A DNA stretch of 15,769 bases from Bacillota bacterium (GCA_023411215.1 JAEYOY010000004.1:1-15769), one strand, 5' to 3'; counted from the first letter of the stretch, positions 7,654-14,808 are shown. The notes: a model not told the origin generated them from the letters alone. Numbers and translations: made by a program.

Positions 7654-7681
7654 AAAAACGAAAAGTCTTTTCAGACTTTTC
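7654..7681 (-). terminator. Attenuator-like hairpin between tRNA-His and tRNA-Gln
   Basis: The minus strand has GAAAAGTC/GACTTTTC (8 bp, 6-nt loop, 7660-7681) followed by GTTTTTC, with a second T-run just before tRNA-Gln. The stem is AT-rich, so termination would be partial; it may also be a processing signal. Confidence 0.42.
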
Positions 7682-7697
7682 ATTCAATTCAATATAG

Positions 7698-7772
7698 GGT
7701 GGATAAAGGGATTCGAACCCTTGGCCTCCAGAGCCACAATCTGGCGCGCTAACCAACTGCGCTATACCCACC
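7698..7772 (-). tRNA. tRNA-His(GUG)
   Basis: Acceptor GTGGGTA/TATCCAC with the extra 5' G (position -1, 7772) facing discriminator C73 (7698), the hallmark of tRNA-His. Anticodon stem CCAGA/TCTGG around TTGTGGC gives anticodon GUG. CCA is not encoded. Confidence 0.97.
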
Positions 7773-7807
7773 ATAGACAAATTTCAAATATCTCAATAGA
7801 TGAAAAA

Positions 7808-7881
7808 TGTGCCAGAAGGGATTCGAACCCCCGACACACGGCTTAGAAGGCCGTTGCTCTATCCAACTGAGCTACTAGCAC
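7808..7881 (-). tRNA. tRNA-Arg(UCU)
   Basis: Acceptor GTGCTAG/CTGGCAC, anticodon stem ACGGC/GCCGT around CTTCTAA (anticodon UCU), T loop GTTCGAATC. Discriminator A; CCA is not encoded. Confidence 0.97.
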
Positions 7882-7923
7882 ATTATGGTGTGATACGGTC
7901 TTATTTAATAAGTCCAAATATCA

Positions 7924-7994
7924 AGCGGGTGATGGGAATCGAACCCACGTATCTAGCTTGGAAGGCTAGTGTTCTACCATTGAACTACACCCGC
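7924..7994 (-). tRNA. tRNA-Gly(UCC)
   Basis: Acceptor GCGGGTG/CACCCGC, anticodon stem CTAGC/GCTAG around CTTCCAA (anticodon UCC), T loop GTTCGATTC. Discriminator U; 71 nt, normal for tRNA-Gly; CCA is not encoded. Confidence 0.97.
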
Positions 7995-8093
7995 ATAGGA
8001 TTGCTATTCTATTATTTTGCGTACGTGCCACTTGATTTATTCAACCAAAGTGAAATACATGTGAATTACCAGCTAAGTAATATGATTACATAG

Positions 8094-8167
8094 TCGGGGT
8101 GACAGGATTCGAACCTGCGACCTCTTGGTCCCAAACCAAGCGCTCCACCAAGCTGAGCCACACCCCG
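8094..8167 (-). tRNA. tRNA-Pro(UGG), first gene of the cluster
   Basis: Acceptor CGGGGTG/CACCCCG, anticodon stem CTTGG/CCAAG around TTTGGGA (anticodon UGG), T loop GTTCGAATC. Discriminator A; CCA is not encoded. A 98-nt spacer separates it from tRNA-Gly. Confidence 0.97.
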
Positions 8168-8206
8168 ATTCATATTACTCCAAGAAATCTTTATCTGGTT
8201 CTTAAC

Positions 8207-8299
8207 AAATCTCTTGCGTGGCTTCCAACGCCCACTGTGCAAGCTGCATGTTGAGCTTATCAAGGTCTTTCCACTCGTTCCAGCCGTGACGCAAGATTT
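8207..8299 (-). other. Unidentified inverted-repeat block in the tRNA leader
   Basis: This 93-bp block lies between the tRNA promoter and tRNA-Pro and is markedly richer in G+C than its flanks. Its ends are complementary: 8207-8219 and 8289-8299 pair over 11 bp with a 2-nt bulge. The pairing resumes inside with GGCT/AGCC and AACG/CGTT. The minus strand also holds a 30-codon frame (TTG 8294 to TAA 8202) with a natural-looking helical composition (HGWNEWKDLDKLN, then QLAQWALEAT) but no ribosome site. It could be a structured leader RNA, a small MITE-like insertion or a relic of a coding sequence. I recognise no RNA family. Confidence 0.5.
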
Positions 8300-8360
8300 A
8301 TTATATAATAGCCTTTCCTTATTGTCAACATATTTTTATAACTTTTTTCTTTTTTTAAAA
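8300..8360 (-). promoter_or_regulatory. Perfect-consensus promoter with UP-like element for the tRNA cluster
   Basis: The minus strand has TTGACA (8328-8323), a 17-nt spacer and TATAAT (8305-8300), a full consensus match. The 30 bp upstream (8329-8360) is almost pure A/T with A-runs, resembling an UP element for the RNA polymerase alpha subunit. The predicted start is near 8293. This is the strongest promoter in the window, as expected for stable RNA. Confidence 0.9.
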
Positions 8361-8410
8361 ATATAGCAACAAAGCACAAAATAAGGTAAATTAAGTAATT
8401 CAATCAGCTA

Positions 8411-8896
8411 TTATTCCATATAATAATTCAGGGTAAAATGAGCATCTCCACCGGAATCCAAATCCATAATTATAAAGGTTGGAACTCTTCCATTCTGCCT
8501 TGGAAGGGCAAGGCTTCCCGGATTGATTGCCCATACACTGCCTGATAAATCAATCAAAGGTACATGGGTATGTCCGAACATAACTATATCAGCTTTATAC
8601 TTCTTTGCTGTCTCTATAATGGCTCCGGTACTGAAATTGACACCATAACGATGACCATGGGTTAATAACACCTTATACTTCCCTATTTGAATCAGCTTAT
8701 CCTTCGGTAATCCGTTAAAAAAATCATTATTACCTGATACTAATTCTAAGGGACAGGTAATCATAGATTTAATATATTCCTCTCCGTTCTCAAAGTCACC
8801 AAGATGAATTAGTAAATCAATTGGACCCACCCGATTAATTGTTTCAATTAAGCAGTGGTTTCTACCATGGGTATCACTAACAATCAGTACCTTCAT
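8411..8896 (-). CDS. YfcE/MJ0936-family metallophosphoesterase
   Basis: This cytoplasmic phosphodiesterase of 161 residues, normal for the family, has every metal-binding block: D8-x-H10 in SDTHG, G33-D34, G55-N56-N57-D58, H80 in LLTHGH, and G108-H109-T110-H111. These form the two-metal centre of calcineurin-like phosphoesterases. The natural substrate of most family members is unknown; E. coli YfcE cleaves artificial phosphodiesters. It is the last gene of the amidase-rdgB-yfcE run, starting 22 nt after rdgB; this pairing with rdgB recurs in Clostridia and suggests nucleotide-pool housekeeping. The start ATG at 8896 puts the first motif at residue 8, as usual. No clear terminator follows before the tRNA promoter. 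Confidence 0.9.
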   Translation of the reverse strand: MKVLIVSDTHGRNHCLIETINRVGPIDLLIHLGDFENGEEYIKSMITCPLELVSGNNDFFNGLPKDKLIQIGKYKVLLTHGHRYGVNFSTGAIIETAKKYKADIVMFGHTHVPLIDLSGSVWAINPGSLALPRQNGRVPTFIIMDLDSGGDAHFTLNYYME

Positions 8897-8918
8897 AATT
8901 CTTCTCCACTTCCAACTT

Positions 8919-9512
8919 CTATAAATATTGCTTTAGCGCTTCTTTTATCATATTAAGCGCCTTTCCGCGGTGGCTTATCTCGTTTTTCAACTCAGATGGC
9001 ATTTGAGCCGTGGTGCAGCCGTACTCCCGTACGAAGAATATCGGGTCATATCCAAAGCCATTGGTGCCGGTAATCTGCTTTGCGATAGCTCCTTCGATTG
9101 TAGCTCTGCGTGTAATAACTTTTCCATTAGGAAAAGCGCAAGCTATCGCACACACGAATCTAGCGCTTCTCTCCTCCTCCGTCGCCGTTGCTAATTGGTC
9201 AATAATATATTGGTTTTTAATATCATAAGAAGTATTCTCGCCCATAAATCTTGCGGAATATACACCGGGGGCTTTATCCATATAATCTACTTCAAGCCCG
9301 GAATCATCTGCCATCACGATTTCGTTCGTCAACTCAGCAACAGCCTTCGCTTTAATGATAGCATTATCTTCAAAGGTTTCACCGTTTTCTTCTATATCAA
9401 GATTAAGCCCAATATCCTTCAAGGATAGCAATTCGATCTTCAAATCCTTTAAAATTTCACGTATTTCTATCATCTTTCCTTCATTTGAAGTAGCAAAGAT
9501 TACCTTCCTCAT
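8919..9512 (-). CDS. rdgB: RdgB/HAM1-family XTP/dITP pyrophosphatase
   Basis: This 197-residue cytoplasmic enzyme hydrolyses non-canonical purine triphosphates (XTP, ITP, dITP) to monophosphate and PPi, keeping deaminated bases out of nucleic acids. Visible motifs are TSNEGK (8-13, phosphate binding), ENGETFEDNA (42-51), ADDSGLEVD with D69/D70 (metal/catalysis), PGVYSAR (82-88), GFGYDPIFF (152-160, base recognition) and SHRGKA (180-185). I chose the ATG at 9512 because GGAGG precedes it by 5 nt; the longer frame from 9542 adds ten residues before the first strand. It starts 33 nt after the amidase stop and ends 22 nt before yfcE, so the three are likely one transcript. Confidence 0.95.
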   Translation of the reverse strand: MRKVIFATSNEGKMIEIREILKDLKIELLSLKDIGLNLDIEENGETFEDNAIIKAKAVAELTNEIVMADDSGLEVDYMDKAPGVYSARFMGENTSYDIKNQYIIDQLATATEEERSARFVCAIACAFPNGKVITRRATIEGAIAKQITGTNGFGYDPIFFVREYGCTTAQMPSELKNEISHRGKALNMIKEALKQYL

Positions 9513-9545
9513 TCTTACCTCCAAAATACCTTTTGATGTCAATTA

Positions 9546-10829
9546 TTATTGTCTAGAAACGGGTAGCTTTTCAAAAGCCTTCCTGATTCCGTTGTAAATA
9601 CCCTGCGCTATTGTCTTCTGATTCTGCTGATCAATTAAGTAATTCAAATCCCCCGAATTGGATAGATATCCCATCTCAATTAGTATCATAGGAACCTCCG
9701 CTTTGTCCATAATAAAGATATCCTTCTTATGCTTTAGTACAATTCCCCGATTACTCAGTTCCACTGTTTTCCCCATCTCCTCTGAGAATAATTTAGCTAA
9801 ATCCTCGGAAGATACACTATTAAATTCAGTATCATAATACAGCACCTCTGTACCGTTTGGACTGGAGACCTCATTGGAATTACAATGGATACTGATGAAA
9901 TAATCACAATCTACCGCATTAGCCAGAGTCACTCTCGGCCTCAAAAAGACAGTATCATCCGCAGTTCGAGTATAATAAACCTTTATATTTTCCTTATCCA
10001 GCAGCTCTTTCAAAGCCAATACAATTCCAAGATTTACATTCTTTTCATAATACATCTCATTCTTTGAGACAGCACCTGCATCCTTACCTCCGTGACCAGG
10101 ATCAATAACCAGTATTTTATCATAAACTTCGGATGGCTTTCTCAGGTCGATAAAAAAGTAATTATTGTCCTCATAAATTGTATAAGCATAAACACGATCC
10201 AATTCCATAAGAATCTCGGTTTTCGGTAATCCAGTTTCGTTGTCTGTGTAATCTGTTAATGTAATCGCTCTACTGATTTCCTTGCCATAATCCTTCGTTG
10301 TGATCTCCTTAACAGAGCCATTCTCTTCATCCGTTTCTTGCGTGATGACTTCAGTATAAGCCGGATCTCCGATGAAATAATCTTCTCCCCTTACTCTCAT
10401 AATCATTGAACTGCCCGGCCCATCCTTATAGACTCCGGACAAACTGATCTTTATGCTTTTTTTCAAATAAAGGTCCTCTAGAGTGATAGAACTATGATCG
10501 GAGCTAGGTTTCTTAATGACGAGGTAATCTGTACTTAATTGCTTCAGTATTTCAGTATCTACCTGACTCCTAAGATCATTAAGGGAGTTAGCCATAATAA
10601 ATGGGCCTATAACCACTGCACTCTCCACCTCCGGAAATGAAATAATACCACTGTCTACCAATTCAATTTCCTGAGCCGTCTCGGAGGCATCCACAATATC
10701 TTCTTGACTAATATCACTTGCGTATATCGTTACCGTTCTATATTGTTCAAAAGCATATGAGGAAGTAATTACAGCTATCATTAATGCAACACTCTGAATT
10801 GCTGCCCTCTTCAGCAGAAATTTATCCAT
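9546..10829 (-). CDS. N-acetylmuramoyl-L-alanine amidase (Amidase_3), membrane-anchored or secreted
   Basis: This 427-residue peptidoglycan hydrolase cuts the bond between muramic acid and the stem peptide. Residues about 8-28 are a hydrophobic signal or anchor. The middle (30-235) is a poorly conserved region that may include an AMIN-like fold. The C-terminal Amidase_3 domain (about 238-420) has all expected zinc ligands and catalytic residues: H246 in DPGHGG, E262 in YYEKN, H315 in ISIHCN and E385 in LIEMGYLSN. AGGAGG stands 7-8 nt before the ATG at 10829. It heads the operon with rdgB and yfcE, an arrangement without an obvious shared pathway. It could be a division or sporulation amidase; the sequence alone does not say which. 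Confidence 0.92.
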   Translation of the reverse strand: MDKFLLKRAAIQSVALMIAVITSSYAFEQYRTVTIYASDISQEDIVDASETAQEIELVDSGIISFPEVESAVVIGPFIMANSLNDLRSQVDTEILKQLSTDYLVIKKPSSDHSSITLEDLYLKKSIKISLSGVYKDGPGSSMIMRVRGEDYFIGDPAYTEVITQETDEENGSVKEITTKDYGKEISRAITLTDYTDNETGLPKTEILMELDRVYAYTIYEDNNYFFIDLRKPSEVYDKILVIDPGHGGKDAGAVSKNEMYYEKNVNLGIVLALKELLDKENIKVYYTRTADDTVFLRPRVTLANAVDCDYFISIHCNSNEVSSPNGTEVLYYDTEFNSVSSEDLAKLFSEEMGKTVELSNRGIVLKHKKDIFIMDKAEVPMILIEMGYLSNSGDLNYLIDQQNQKTIAQGIYNGIRKAFEKLPVSRQ

Positions 10830-10893
10830 AATTAGCCCTCCTGAGTCCTATAATCTCCTATATTTCATTCAATAATACTGCTATATTACATAG

Positions 10894-10922
10894 ATTATAT
10901 AATATCACAACGATATACTCAA
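10894..10922 (-). promoter_or_regulatory. Sigma-A promoter for the amidase-rdgB-yfcE operon
   Basis: The minus strand has TTGAGT (10922-10917), a 17-nt spacer and a perfect TATAAT (10899-10894). The predicted start near 10887 gives a leader of about 58 nt before the amidase ATG. Confidence 0.7.
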
Positions 10923-10984
10923 TGTTTTTTTAATACCATTATCTAAAATTGTAGATTTATGGCATGATTTTCCTATCATCATTG

Positions 10985-11013
10985 TTGCATTTTAACAGTA
11001 TTACCGATATAAT
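10985..11013 (+). promoter_or_regulatory. Promoter for the alpha/beta hydrolase
   Basis: TTGCAT (10985-10990), a 17-nt spacer and a perfect TATAAT (11008-11013) lie 57 nt before the ATG. The -35 is a half match. It diverges from the amidase promoter, with 62 bp between the two -35 boxes. Confidence 0.55.
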
Positions 11014-11070
11014 TATAAAGAGTGAATAAGAACAATCTTTCTTACAACCAGAGAAGGAGATTATAGAAAA

Positions 11071-11991
11071 ATGAACGATGTTGCCTACATAACAGTGAAG
11101 CAAAAAGACGGGTATATTATTAAGGTTACTCACTATAGTTGTCCCAAACGACCGAAAGCCAGTATTTTAATTCTACACGGTATGGCTGAGCATCAAAAAA
11201 GGTATCAAGCCTTCGCCTCATATCTGGTGAATAACGGATATGATGTATTTACCTATGATCACCGTGGTCATGGCACAGAAAGAAAATTAAGTGAGTTAGG
11301 TTACTTTGGTCCTGATAAGGGATATCAGCTTGTTGTAGAGGATGCAATCGCTGTCAGCGAATACATTGAACAAAACAACCGCAGTAATAAATTCTTCCTG
11401 TTTGGACACAGTATGGGCTCTCTGATTGCAAGAAATGTAATCCAATTATATGACAAATACAACGGAGTTGTATTATGTGGCACCGCCTTTCCTGCCAATC
11501 TTTTAACCATGTCCGGCCTATTCCTTTCTGAGTTGGTTATGAAGTTCAAAGGACCTAAGCATTTATCACCGTTTTTAGGTAATCTTATGTTTGGGGGTAA
11601 GAAATATACCTCTCTCTCCAAACGCACTGCATTTGATTGGTTATCCAGAAGCAATCCAGTGGTAGGCGCTTATATCCACGATCCCTATTGCGGTTATACT
11701 TGTACCTCCTCCTTCTACCACGATTTATTAAAGCTAACACAAGGAGCGACCAAGAAGAGTCACATCCGTTTGTCTAAGATGGAACTCCCTCTCTTTATTA
11801 TAAGCGGCGAGAAGGACCCTGTAGGCGGTTACGGCCGAGATATACAGAAGTATCTATCCATTCTTAAGAAAGCCGGTTTCTCCAATGTATCCTACAAGCT
11901 TTATCCAGATTGTCGCCATGAGCTACTGAATGAGCTTAATAACGAAGAAGTGTATTCTGATATTCAGCAATGGATTGCAAAGCGGAGCTGA
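11071..11991 (+). CDS. Alpha/beta hydrolase, monoacylglycerol-lipase-like (Hydrolase_4)
   Basis: This 306-residue cytoplasmic hydrolase has a full catalytic triad: Ser114 in GHSMGS, Asp249 in GEKDPVGG and His283 in DCRHELLNE. ILHGMAEH (34-41) holds the oxyanion turn, and YDHRGHG (62-68) is the strand and loop typical of the Hydrolase_4 (serine aminopeptidase S33/monoglyceride lipase) family, which cleaves monoacylglycerols or lysophospholipids. The cap region is about 140-225. There is no signal peptide. AAGGAG lies 11 nt before the ATG at 11071, rather far. It is a single-gene unit on plus with its own promoter and terminator. The actual ester substrate is unknown. Confidence 0.9.
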   Translation: MNDVAYITVKQKDGYIIKVTHYSCPKRPKASILILHGMAEHQKRYQAFASYLVNNGYDVFTYDHRGHGTERKLSELGYFGPDKGYQLVVEDAIAVSEYIEQNNRSNKFFLFGHSMGSLIARNVIQLYDKYNGVVLCGTAFPANLLTMSGLFLSELVMKFKGPKHLSPFLGNLMFGGKKYTSLSKRTAFDWLSRSNPVVGAYIHDPYCGYTCTSSFYHDLLKLTQGATKKSHIRLSKMELPLFIISGEKDPVGGYGRDIQKYLSILKKAGFSNVSYKLYPDCRHELLNELNNEEVYSDIQQWIAKRS

Positions 11992-12028
11992 GCCACATGA
12001 TAATACATAAAATAATGATTAATAAAAT

Positions 12029-12088
12029 AGATGTTACAAAGCTTTGACGTTCTCACATCGTTGCAGCTTTGCAACATCTTTCTTTTTC
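12029..12088 (+). terminator. Rho-independent terminator after the alpha/beta hydrolase
   Basis: A 15-bp stem (12029-12043 with 12065-12079, one wobble) with a 21-nt loop is followed by TTTCTTTTT on plus. On minus it is followed by ATTTTATT, so it may also end the converging methyltransferase transcript. Confidence 0.8.
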
Positions 12089-12135
12089 ATGACAATAGAA
12101 AGTCATAAGTAAGCTTTCTATCCATTATTAAGATG

Positions 12136-13284
12136 TTATTTACTTTGTTTCGGTGGTCTGGGTCCCATATACTGATAGAAGTAAGTCTTCATCATACCGT
12201 TATATATCTTTCTGTTCTTATCAGCCTGTTTCCCAATATACTTTTGAGCATCCTCATAACCGGTTATTATAAAATATGACCAAGCATCCAAAGTCCCAAA
12301 CACTTTGCCAATCTCCTTATAAAGCCCAGGTAATTCTTTTTTTTCCTCTAATCTCTCTCCATAAGGAGGGTTTGTTATAATGAAGCCGTATTTCTTACTG
12401 TTACTTAACTCACTTAAGGGCTTTTGTTGAAAATGTATTAAATGATCTACTCCTGCCCATCTGGCATTCTGTCTTGCTGCCTTAATGATCTCGCCATCCA
12501 GATCAAAGCCCTGAATATTCATCTCCACATCACTTAATACCTGAGCCTGTGCTTCTTGCTTCGCTTGCTCCCAGCTATTCTCAGGGATAATATTAGACCA
12601 GGTCTCCGCCAGAAAATTACGATTCATACCCGGAGCCATTCTGGCTCCAAGCATCGCTGCCTCAATCGGTATCGTACCACTACCACAGAAGGGATCCACA
12701 AGAATTCGGTCCTTATTCCAGGGAGTAAGCATAATAAGTGCTGCAGCCAATGTCTCTGTGATAGGCGCTTTACTGGTCAGCTTACGATACCCTCTCTTAT
12801 GAAGAGATTCTCCTGAGGTATCAATACATACAGTGACCTCATCCTTCAGAATGGTAACTCGCAGTGGATATGATGCTCCGGACTCCTCGAACCAATCCTG
12901 TTTATACTTTAGCTTCATTCTCTCGACAATCGCCTTTTTCATAATGGACTGGATGTCCGAGGGGCTGAACAGCTTACTATTCACAGAGTTTGCCTTCGCT
13001 ACCCAGAATTTTGCATCCTTTGGTAAATATTCCTCCCAGGGAATGGCTTTTGTATTTTCAAAAAGCTCTTCAAAAGTCTCAGCCTGAAATGCTCCGACTT
13101 TTAATAATACCCGTTCCGTGGTTCTAAGAAAGACATTGGCTCTTGCACAAGTGTTCTCATCACCGGTATAGGTAACCTTACCGTCCTCAACCTTTGTAAT
13201 TTCAAGCCCAAGATCCATAAGCTCTCTTTTTAGTACAGCTTCCAGACCAAAATGACAAGGGGAAATATATTCAAATTGTTTCAT
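12136..13284 (-). CDS. THUMP-domain class I SAM-dependent RNA methyltransferase (RlmL/YpsC-like)
   Basis: This 382-residue protein is predicted to methylate rRNA, probably N2 of a guanosine in 23S rRNA as for RlmL-type enzymes. The N-terminal part (about 1-165) contains a THUMP RNA-binding domain. The C-terminal Rossmann methyltransferase has motif I DPFCGSG (197-203), GFDLDG near 259-264 for the SAM ribose, and motif IV NPPYGER (305-311), the N/D-PP-Y/F signature of amino-group methyltransferases. The ATG at 13284 is chosen with GGAGG 5 nt upstream; the longer frame from 13296 would overlap that ribosome site. It sits 131 nt after the rhodanese gene with its own promoter. Assignment to the family is firm; the exact target base is not. 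Confidence 0.9.
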   Translation of the reverse strand: MKQFEYISPCHFGLEAVLKRELMDLGLEITKVEDGKVTYTGDENTCARANVFLRTTERVLLKVGAFQAETFEELFENTKAIPWEEYLPKDAKFWVAKANSVNSKLFSPSDIQSIMKKAIVERMKLKYKQDWFEESGASYPLRVTILKDEVTVCIDTSGESLHKRGYRKLTSKAPITETLAAALIMLTPWNKDRILVDPFCGSGTIPIEAAMLGARMAPGMNRNFLAETWSNIIPENSWEQAKQEAQAQVLSDVEMNIQGFDLDGEIIKAARQNARWAGVDHLIHFQQKPLSELSNSKKYGFIITNPPYGERLEEKKELPGLYKEIGKVFGTLDAWSYFIITGYEDAQKYIGKQADKNRKIYNGMMKTYFYQYMGPRPPKQSK

Positions 13285-13377
13285 AACTACCTCCATTTAA
13301 CCGCGTTTTATCCTAAGTATAGAATAACCGGATTTTCATACTGCTATTTTGTAGCGGATTTTTATTCTGTAATTGTT

Positions 13378-13406
13378 ATTGTAAAGCTCTTTAGACAACT
13401 AGTCAA
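13378..13406 (-). promoter_or_regulatory. Sigma-A promoter for the RNA methyltransferase gene
   Basis: The minus strand has TTGACT (13406-13401), a 17-nt spacer and TACAAT (13383-13378), each one mismatch from consensus. It begins just after the rhodanese stop and predicts a leader of about 87 nt. Confidence 0.65.
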
Positions 13407-13415
13407 TGAACTTTT

Positions 13416-13724
13416 CTATTCGCTTTTTTCCAGTTTGCCATGATAAGCCTTTATTCCGCCATATAAACTTTTTATATTATACCCAAACTTCATCAAGTCT
13501 CTCGCTGCTAATAAACTAATATTACCACGATCACAATAAAATATTAATTGTTGTCTTTTCTGAAATCGGTCTGTATAACCCTCAAGCTCATCATAAGGAA
13601 TATTAACTGCTCCTGGGATATGTCCGATGTCGTATTCATAGCGATCTCGTAAATCAATAATCAATGCATTGGGATTTCCGATATATTTTGCTATTTCATT
13701 AGTATTAATTGTATCAAAAGACAT
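13416..13724 (-). CDS. Single-domain rhodanese-like protein
   Basis: This short single rhodanese domain of 102 residues is like the GlpE/YqhL-type sulfurtransferases that carry a persulfide on a cysteine. It shows IDLRDRYEYDIGHIPGAVNIP (from residue 23), the typical CH2A-like signature, and an active-site loop with Cys64 in YCDRGNIS followed by the helix that packs under it. The loop is less basic than the common CRSGxRS, so activity or substrate may differ. The ATG at 13724 is preferred, AGAGG lying 11 nt upstream; a GTG at 13736 overlaps that site. No sulfur-metabolism genes adjoin it. The 190 nt upstream hold no promoter I trust and no gene. Confidence 0.88.
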   Translation of the reverse strand: MSFDTINTNEIAKYIGNPNALIIDLRDRYEYDIGHIPGAVNIPYDELEGYTDRFQKRQQLIFYCDRGNISLLAARDLMKFGYNIKSLYGGIKAYHGKLEKSE

Positions 13725-13923
13725 AACATTGTGCACCTCTTTTCGAATATATAAACGATTGAAAGCACGCTCTGCGAACTTTCTGTTGTTATGAATAAAA
13801 GAAAAGCAAAGAACGCTGCTAATACAACCTTCCTACCTTTTCCATGTGACGAAGTGATTCCTTATCATAGGATCTTAGTTAATCCTAATATTATAATATT
13901 CAATAAAGTATCATTATGCGCAT

Positions 13924-13961
13924 AAAAAGACCCTTTAAGATTTCTCTTAAAGGGTCTTTTT
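13924..13961. terminator. Bidirectional Rho-independent terminator
   Basis: A perfect 17-bp stem (13924-13940 with 13945-13961) with loop TTTC begins with AAAAA and ends with TTTTT, so it works on both strands. On minus it ends the Asn/Ser-rich gene 26 nt after its stop. Confidence 0.92.
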
Positions 13962-13986
13962 GTCGCTAAAATGATTTTATTGAAAT

Positions 13987-14286
13987 TTAATAGTTGTTAT
14001 CCATATCATCTAAAAAGTTATTCCGGTTCGTATTGCTGGTTGTATTTCTGGAAGAATTTCTGGAGGATCCTGCGTCGTTTCTGGATGAGTCTTCACATCT
14101 GCTACCGGAAACATTACGGCTTGTGCCTGTAGTGTAGTTGCTCGTATTAGAATTTCTGCTTGAATTGTTACTTGTGTTCGCATTTCTGCTTGAACTAGAA
14201 GTATTATTGCTTGTACCGGTTGTGTTTCTTACATTTGATGTCTGACTTGAATTATTGTTTTTTGAATTGTTATTACTTGTTGTCAT
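13987..14286 (-). CDS. Asn/Ser/Thr-rich low-complexity protein of unknown function
   Basis: The 99-residue product is not recognised. By my count it has 27 Asn, 25 Ser, 15 Thr and 9 Arg, so Asn+Ser+Thr make about two thirds. It has almost no hydrophobic residues, one Cys (64), and short recurring phrases such as SSRN and NTSN, with TTGTS occurring once spaced. The last nine residues differ: FLDDMDNNY, an acidic, more ordered-looking tail. No signal peptide, membrane helix or known domain is visible; it is probably disordered. It is supported as a gene by AGGAGG 6-7 nt before the ATG at 14286, a leader hairpin, and a perfect terminator 26 nt after the stop. The longer frame from 14328 lacks a ribosome site. 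A spore- or envelope-associated role is possible but unsupported. Confidence 0.7.
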   Translation of the reverse strand: MTTSNNNSKNNNSSQTSNVRNTTGTSNNTSSSSRNANTSNNSSRNSNTSNYTTGTSRNVSGSRCEDSSRNDAGSSRNSSRNTTSNTNRNNFLDDMDNNY

Positions 14287-14314
14287 AAATGGCCTCCTAT
14301 TAATGGGTTGTCTT

Positions 14315-14349
14315 GACGATAGAAACATGCTCCGCGAATGTACATCGTC
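14315..14349 (-). other. Leader hairpin upstream of the Asn/Ser-rich gene
   Basis: GACGAT/ATCGTC (14315-14320 with 14344-14349) encloses a second stem ACAT/ATGT. It ends 29 nt before the start codon, near the ribosome site, so it could affect mRNA stability or translation. No promoter upstream of it is convincing; TTAAAT-17-TATATT further upstream is weak. Confidence 0.45.
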
Positions 14350-14494
14350 GTGAATTGATATTACACGTTTATTATTTGCTGTTCCGCTCTAAATATACAT
14401 ATTATTTTGTTATTATTTAACAGATATCTATCTATTATTTACGATAATATTCACCTTTTATTCCCCTCTATCTTTTGACGGTATTGTATTAAAT

Positions 14495-14550
14495 AAAGAG
14501 AACAATTCAGAATTCTTCGTGCGCCATTTTGCATGAAATCATATTTTCAG
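14495..14550. repeat. Duplicated intergenic element, copy 1
   Basis: About 56 bp, from AAAGAG to ATTTTCAG, related to 15368-15422. Shared blocks in order are AAAGAG, AATT, CAGA, TCT, GCGCCAT, TGCATGAA and ATTTTC. It lies about 210 bp upstream of the Asn/Ser-rich gene. Confidence 0.7.
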
Positions 14551-14581
14551 TTTCAATTGATACCTATACTGATAATAATTT

Positions 14582-14605
14582 CTTAACTAAACCTAATTAG
14601 TTAAG
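14582..14605. repeat. Perfect 9-bp inverted repeat, operator-like
   Basis: CTTAACTAA and its complement TTAGTTAAG, separated by 6 nt, form a palindrome. It has no T-run, and its length and symmetry would suit a dimeric repressor. No promoter clearly overlaps it, so its role is open. Confidence 0.5.
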
Positions 14606-14640
14606 ATAAATATTGCATAATAAAAATATCTGAGTTATAA

Positions 14641-14668
14641 TAAAAGAGTGCTAGGGACGACCCTAGCA
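14641..14668 (-). terminator. Probable terminator for the DUF1700 gene
   Basis: A perfect 8-bp stem TGCTAGGG/CCCTAGCA with a 4-nt loop (14649-14668) is followed on minus by CTCTTTTATTAT. It is about 140 nt past the stop of the DUF1700 gene. Confidence 0.6.
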
Positions 14669-14708
14669 TGTTATAAACCCCTTATTAATTATTTATACTC
14701 CCCTCATC

Positions 14709-14743
14709 GAAACGACCGCATGGCTCCCCCTTGCGGTCGTTTC
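14709..14743. terminator. Strong hairpin downstream of the DUF1700 gene
   Basis: A perfect 12-bp stem, GAAACGACCGCA with its complement (14709-14720 and 14732-14743), has an 11-nt loop. The only T-rich flank is on plus (ATTTATATT), though no plus-strand gene precedes it. On minus it may act with the hairpin at 14649 as a tandem transcript end, or protect the mRNA 3' end. Confidence 0.5.
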
Positions 14744-14808
14744 ATTTATATTCACGGTTCCGGTTCGCTGATTTGTCTGTATGCTTCTCTTCAAGTATAA
14801 AAATTAAA

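Noticed and set aside
7800..8093. A 97-codon plus-strand frame over tRNA-Arg and tRNA-Gly
   Set aside because: It is the antisense of tRNA genes (EGIRTPDTRLRRPLLYPTEL is a known artefact peptide).
8066..8263. A 65-codon minus-strand frame ending in tRNA-Pro
   Set aside because: Its second half is a tRNA translation (GVAQLGGALGLGPRGRRFES), and it starts at TTG without a ribosome site.
13755..13845. A hydrophobic, signal-peptide-like frame (VVLAAFFAFLLFITT) upstream of the rhodanese gene on minus
   Set aside because: No ATG, GTG or TTG start precedes it after the nearest in-frame stop, and it has no ribosome site; probably chance in AT-rich DNA.
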